From Epilithonimonas lactis (GTDB lineage: Bacteria; Bacteroidota; Bacteroidia; Flavobacteriales; Weeksellaceae), in the NCBI RefSeq assembly GCF_900110605.1, contig NZ_FOFI01000001.1, positions 1,019,769-1,083,768 of the forward strand: a stretch of DNA of 64,000 nucleotides. Reading direction: 5' to 3'. This document shows, piece after piece, positions 61,066 to 64,000 of the stretch (position 1 is its first letter; each line of letters opens with the position of its first letter). Made by a program: the position numbers and the translations under genes. Below the pieces are notes generated by a model. It was not told the origin of the DNA and did not search any database. It saw only the letters and a list, made by a program, of their open reading frames with translations.

Positions 61066-61257
61066 TTATTCATCTCTTTCTTTACCAGATGTCGGGTTAT
61101 CTCTGGCATCAATCTGCCCATAATATTCCCTTAGCGTTGCATCCACAATTATCTCCACAATAAGGTCTATCAGACGGTCTTCTTTTTCTTTCTCCATCTG
61201 TTCATAAAACTTGTTTATATCCTCAAGGTTCTGTTCTGGCGTTTTACCCTTTTTCAT
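61066..61257 (-). CDS. Small helical element protein
   Basis: A 63-residue, strongly charged protein (MKKGKTPEQNLEDINKFYEQ..., then KEKEDRLIDLIVEIIVDATL) predicted to be mostly helix. No recognised domain. A similar-sized gene is often found next to rteC in Bacteroidetes elements (recollection). Regular coding pattern and ATG support it modestly. Confidence 0.6.
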   Translation of the reverse strand: MKKGKTPEQNLEDINKFYEQMEKEKEDRLIDLIVEIIVDATLREYYGQIDARDNPTSGKERDE

Positions 61258-61353
61258 AACATCTTATTTTAGACGTTAATTTACAGCAAAATCCAGACTT
61301 AAAACCTTGAAAAACAAAACCTAATTAAAATATAACTTTGATAAAATATATTT

Positions 61354-61377
61354 TTTATGCCGAACTTATATAAATTA
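61354..61377 (+). promoter_or_regulatory. AbiE-type operator candidate (copy 1)
   Basis: TTTATGCCGAACTTATATAA plus ATTA (61354-61377) lies 27 nt before the antitoxin-like start. 20 of 24 bases equal 62136-62159 in front of the toxin gene. Confidence 0.55.
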
Positions 61378-61404
61378 GTGTTACATTTACCATAAAAAAC
61401 TGTT

Positions 61405-62130
61405 TTGGCAGAAACGTTAGAAAAACATATCGGTCGCTATTTTAAGGAAAGTGAAAGACTTTCCAAGCAGAAGCTTGTGGAATCAATAAAAAAGGATTTC
61501 CCTACTTGGTCTGACAACACCATTAATATGTATCTGTCCAAGCTGAAAAAAGAAGGGGTTATAAATGCTCCCTCCAGAGGGATTTATGAACTTGATGGAC
61601 AAAAGCCTTTTCAGCCCAATATTTCAACCACGCTAAAAAGAATATTCAATAAGGTCAAGCGGGAATTTCCCTATATCAGTTTTTGTGTTTGGGATACCGT
61701 GTGGTTGAATGATTTTATGCGTCATCAACCTTTTAAGCATTATACCGTCGTGGAAGTTGAAAAAGATGCTTCCGAATCTGTATTCACGTTTTTAACGGAC
61801 ACTATTAAAAGCGTTTTCTTTAATCCTGATGAGGAAATATTTGACCGCTACATTCACAACCAAGATGAAGTCCTTATTGTGAAGAATATGGTTTCAGAAC
61901 CTCCTTTGATAGAAAAAGACAAAATTATTATTCCTGCATTGGAAAAGTTATTGGTGGATATGTTGATTGACACATCACTTTTTTCAGCACAGCAAAATGA
62001 AAAGGAATTTATTATGCGGAGTGTAATGGAGAAATATACTTTAAATGAGTTAAAGATGCGTAGGTACGCTGTCCGAAGAAACAGAGAGGAAGAAATTGAC
62101 GAACTGATAAATATAAGTTTGGCAAAATAA
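61405..62130 (+). CDS. AbiEi-like antitoxin/regulator
   Basis: A 241-residue protein. An N-terminal winged helix (residues 1-60; RLSKQKLVESIKKDFPTWSDNTINMYLSKLKKEGVINAPSRGIYEL in outline) and a C-terminal domain of the DUF6577/AbiEi type (KRIFNKVKREFPYISFCVWDTVWLNDFM, ALEKLLVDMLIDTSLF). In known AbiE systems such a protein neutralises the nucleotidyltransferase toxin and represses its own promoter by binding repeats. The start is a TTG, the only in-frame start that keeps the winged helix. The toxin gene follows at 28 nt. Confidence 0.82.
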   Translation: MAETLEKHIGRYFKESERLSKQKLVESIKKDFPTWSDNTINMYLSKLKKEGVINAPSRGIYELDGQKPFQPNISTTLKRIFNKVKREFPYISFCVWDTVWLNDFMRHQPFKHYTVVEVEKDASESVFTFLTDTIKSVFFNPDEEIFDRYIHNQDEVLIVKNMVSEPPLIEKDKIIIPALEKLLVDMLIDTSLFSAQQNEKEFIMRSVMEKYTLNELKMRRYAVRRNREEEIDELINISLAK

Positions 62131-62135
62131 ATTTA

Positions 62136-62159
62136 TTTATGCCAATGATATATAAATTA
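62136..62159 (+). promoter_or_regulatory. AbiE-type operator candidate (copy 2)
   Basis: TTTATGCCAATGATATATAA plus ATTA lies directly on the start of the toxin gene (ATG at 62159). It repeats 61354-61377 and could let the antitoxin bind between the two genes. Confidence 0.55.
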
Positions 62160-63196
62160 TGATAGACACAAAGTCATATATTATTGAATGGATCACCGAC
62201 TTACGAAATAAGTTGGGGAAACGCATTGACCCAAAACTGATTGAAAAAGTAATATATGCTTTAACACTTTTGGAGCAATTGCAATTGAATAATCTAAATT
62301 TTGTGTTTAAAGGCGGAACGGCTCTGCTTTTAGCAACGGAAACGCCTAAGAGGTTTTCGATAGATATTGACATCATTACAGAAGAATCAGAGGATAAAAT
62401 CAAGGAGATTTTAGCGAAGATAAGCCAATTGGAAATGTTTATCCGTTGGGAAGATGATAACGACCGAAAACATACGCCTGACGCACCCATTGGACATTTC
62501 AAGATGTTTTACAAAAGTGTGGTAGATGGTCATGAAGAACCGATACTATTAGATTTATTATACACTCCCAATCCATACCCTGAAACAAAAGAATATCTGA
62601 TAAATCACAGTTGGTTGGCAACATCGGGCAAAGATACTACGGTTGTACTGCCAACGTTTGAGGCTATTTTAGGAGATAAGCTTACTGCATTTGCTCCAAA
62701 AACCACAGGCATATTATACTCAAAAAATCGTCCTGTCGAAATCATTAAACAGTTATATGATATTGGTTTTTTGTTTGACCAAATATCAGACCTTAACGTA
62801 GTAAAAGAAAGTTATTCGAGAGTGGTACAGGAGGAAATCGGCTATCGAAAGTTAAGTATTGATGCTGGCGAGGTATTGAAAGACACTTGGAATGCTTGTT
62901 ATACCTTAGCAGAAAGAGATATGAAGTCTGATGAGTTCAAACACTTGCAGTTGGGTATTAAGAACTTCACGAATTTCATTATTGACCGTTTTTCAATCGA
63001 AGAAGCCATAACAGCTTCATCTAAAGTTGCCTATCTGACTTCATTACTGAATAAAGAAAATCAGGAAATAGAACGGTTTAAAAATCCATTGGAGATTAAG
63101 GATTGGCTGATTGAAGACCAGACGTACAACAAATTGAACAAGTTAAAAAAGACCAATCCGGAAGCATTTTTCTATTGGTATAAGAGTTTGAAATAG
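62159..63196 (+). CDS. AbiEii/AbiGii-type nucleotidyltransferase toxin
   Basis: A 345-residue protein. The nucleotidyltransferase core is in residues 45-75: KGGTALL (51-57) and FSIDIDI with D69 and D71, the metal ligands. Family members are abortive-infection toxins that modify tRNA or other RNA during phage attack (established for AbiEii). An alpha-helical C-terminal half follows. It forms a two-gene operon with the AbiEi-like protein. Confidence 0.88.
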   Translation: MIDTKSYIIEWITDLRNKLGKRIDPKLIEKVIYALTLLEQLQLNNLNFVFKGGTALLLATETPKRFSIDIDIITEESEDKIKEILAKISQLEMFIRWEDDNDRKHTPDAPIGHFKMFYKSVVDGHEEPILLDLLYTPNPYPETKEYLINHSWLATSGKDTTVVLPTFEAILGDKLTAFAPKTTGILYSKNRPVEIIKQLYDIGFLFDQISDLNVVKESYSRVVQEEIGYRKLSIDAGEVLKDTWNACYTLAERDMKSDEFKHLQLGIKNFTNFIIDRFSIEEAITASSKVAYLTSLLNKENQEIERFKNPLEIKDWLIEDQTYNKLNKLKKTNPEAFFYWYKSLK

Positions 63197-63219
63197 TTTA
63201 AGGATATAAATAGATTAAT

Positions 63220-63510
63220 ATGGACGAAACAAAATCCATACAGGAACAACATACGGCTGGAGCACAAGCAATAGGATTTGATTATCAATTCTATTATTTT
63301 ATGTTATTAGCTCTTGAACTCCGACACGGACAGAAAGTCGGTTTTGAAGTGAAAGATGACGTACATATCGATAAAGCAGATGGAACAACCATTTTATTCC
63401 AAACAAAACATAGTGTTTTAACAAGTAGTAATGGGGCTATCCAAAATTTGACAACATTGGATAGTGACCTTTGGAAAACATTAAGAGCCTGTTTAAATTT
63501 TATTCAATAA
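63220..63510 (+). pseudogene. DUF4297/Cap4-like nuclease domain protein, cut off by an IS
   Basis: The first about 88 residues look genuine: GAQAIGFDYQFYYFMLLALEL, then FEVKDDVHIDKADGTTILFQTKHS, which has the E-x-K-D-D...Q-x-K pattern of the restriction-endonuclease-like dsDNA nuclease domain (DUF4297, Cap4 type). The remainder (RACLNFIQ and stop) is read from the end of an insertion sequence, so the rest of the gene has been separated. The natural protein would be much longer with an ATPase or effector part. It follows the AbiE operon by 23 nt. Confidence 0.65.
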
Positions 63511-64000
63511 ATTTTTTATGGCGGATAATTTTACCATATTTTCAGAATTTTCCATTAGTAATTCGTAATTCCTGTATAATCTGCTGTCGTTATCAAACCA
63601 GGAAAATGTCCGTTCAATAATCCATCTTTTAGAAATGGGCTTAAAATCTGTTTTCTTTTCATCATTTCTCATCACCACATTGATTAGATAACCAAACTTA
63701 TTTTTCACCTGTTCTATGATTTCTCCTCTGTAACCTCCATCAGCAAGAATAATCTTCACAGGACTTAAGAAATATGCCAAAGTTCTCATGAGAAAATCAA
63801 CAGCTTTACTGTCATGAACATTGGCTACAGTAACCATTATTGCTAATAAAAATCCGTTTTTATCAACCACCACATGTCTTTTAATTCCTTTTACTTTTTT
63901 ATTCCCGTCAAAACCATTTAATGAGCGGTTGTTTCCCCATCTTACACTCTGACTGTCCATTATGCCTAAACTCGGTTCTCTTTTTTGATTTCTTTTCAAC
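63485..64000 (-). mobile_element. IS5-family insertion sequence (incomplete in window)
   Basis: The end begins near GAGCCTGTTTAAATTT (63485-63500), just after a TTAA at 63481-63484 that may be the target duplication. The transposase runs off the window end, so the other terminal repeat cannot be seen. Insertion orientation is toward the minus strand. Confidence 0.75.
63493..63999 (-). CDS. IS5-family transposase (partial)
   Basis: 168 residues of the C-terminal part. DDE motifs: MDSQSVRWG (first Asp), ADGGYRGE (second Asp) and RWIIERTFSWFDN (Glu), with HVVVDKNGF in between, all typical of the IS5/IS1031-like group. The 5' part is outside the window, so the start is unknown. The stop codon lies inside the terminal repeat. 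Confidence 0.9.
   Translation of the reverse strand: MKRNQKREPSLGIMDSQSVRWGNNRSLNGFDGNKKVKGIKRHVVVDKNGFLLAIMVTVANVHDSKAVDFLMRTLAYFLSPVKIILADGGYRGEIIEQVKNKFGYLINVVMRNDEKKTDFKPISKRWIIERTFSWFDNDSRLYRNYELLMENSENMVKLSAIKNLLNKI

Larger units (their letters stand above)
44430..64000. mobile_element. Integrative mobilizable or conjugative element (left part)
   Basis: Integrase, paired HTH proteins, DUF3408, MobA/MobB, RteC and a cargo/defence load follow in the order familiar from Bacteroidetes elements of the CTnDOT/NBU type. No T4SS (tra) gene is seen in this window, so mobility in trans is suggested unless such genes lie beyond 64 kb. The left boundary is placed between the pepP stop (44417) and the integrase; no attachment core could be proven because the right end is outside. 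Confidence 0.75.

Noticed and set aside
1..64000. tRNA, rRNA or tmRNA genes
   Set aside because: No cloverleaf-like or rRNA-like stretch was recognised on reading either strand; a tRNA scan would settle it.

Overview
The window looks like a chromosomal segment of a Bacteroidota bacterium of the class Flavobacteriia, most likely Chryseobacterium or a close relative in the Weeksellaceae. The evidence is the AT-rich DNA, flavobacterial promoters (-33 TTG and -7 TAnnTTTG), gldD, a short RpoD without region 1.1, T9SS C-terminal sorting domains (APNPVKGN... GIYILKTGE), a DnaJ with only two CxxCxGxG motifs, and short dispersed repeats of a kind common in these genomes. The genus is an inference from protein and repeat style; no rRNA or tRNA gene was seen.

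Positions 1 to about 44.4 kb are core chromosome. In order: a secreted DUF2807 protein and an S41 peptidase lipoprotein; grpE-dnaJ; a DtxR-type metal regulator; an L-threonine aldolase-like enzyme; lgt (with an unusual N-terminal extension) and yidD; an MFS exporter; AlkB-like dioxygenase; hisS; a TPR/AraC-type membrane regulator divergent from a tiny lipoprotein; cvfB-like; a TIGR01777 epimerase; a heptad-repeat coiled-coil membrane protein; a FAD monooxygenase; rpoD; gldD; a PfkB kinase; two SurA/PpiC-type folding factors; several small secreted proteins; ssb; ppc; a second J-domain protein; an overlooked 50-residue Cys-rich protein; an SGNH hydrolase; two tandem T9SS-exported endonuclease I paralogues; an FtsX-type permease and rbfA; two overlapping alpha/beta hydrolases; and pepP.

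From about 44.45 kb to the end the DNA is an integrated mobilizable or conjugative element. It has a CTnDOT-type tyrosine recombinase, two helix-turn-helix excision-type proteins, a DUF3408 protein, a MobA/MobB-type relaxosome pair with a candidate oriT, and RteC about 10 kb further on. No type IV secretion genes are visible, so within the window it looks mobilizable rather than self-transmissible; the right end lies outside. Between relaxase and RteC sits a cargo island of four regulators (AraC, HxlR, HxlR, TetR), two flavodoxin-fold NAD(P)H oxidoreductases, a secreted tandem NTF2-like protein, a secreted serine hydrolase, and an SDR - MDR reductase - secreted beta-propeller/acetolactate decarboxylase operon. 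The regulators have recognisable operator-like repeats in front of themselves and in front of cargo genes, which suggests an inducible response to an electrophile, quinone or carbonyl compound (inference).

After RteC comes a likely defence segment: an AbiEi-like/AbiEii toxin-antitoxin pair with a repeated 24-nt motif before each gene, then a DUF4297/Cap4-like nuclease gene cut off by an IS5-family insertion sequence that runs off the window end.

Items most worth a second look: the beta-propeller/acetolactate decarboxylase fusion, the duplicated HxlR-type control region, the AbiE pair with repeated operators plus the interrupted nuclease gene, the TPR/AraC regulator paired with a small lipopeptide, the 50-residue Cys-rich gene with a textbook promoter, the several TAnnTTTG boxes placed 4-8 nt before start codons (predicted leaderless mRNAs), and the nested dispersed repeats.
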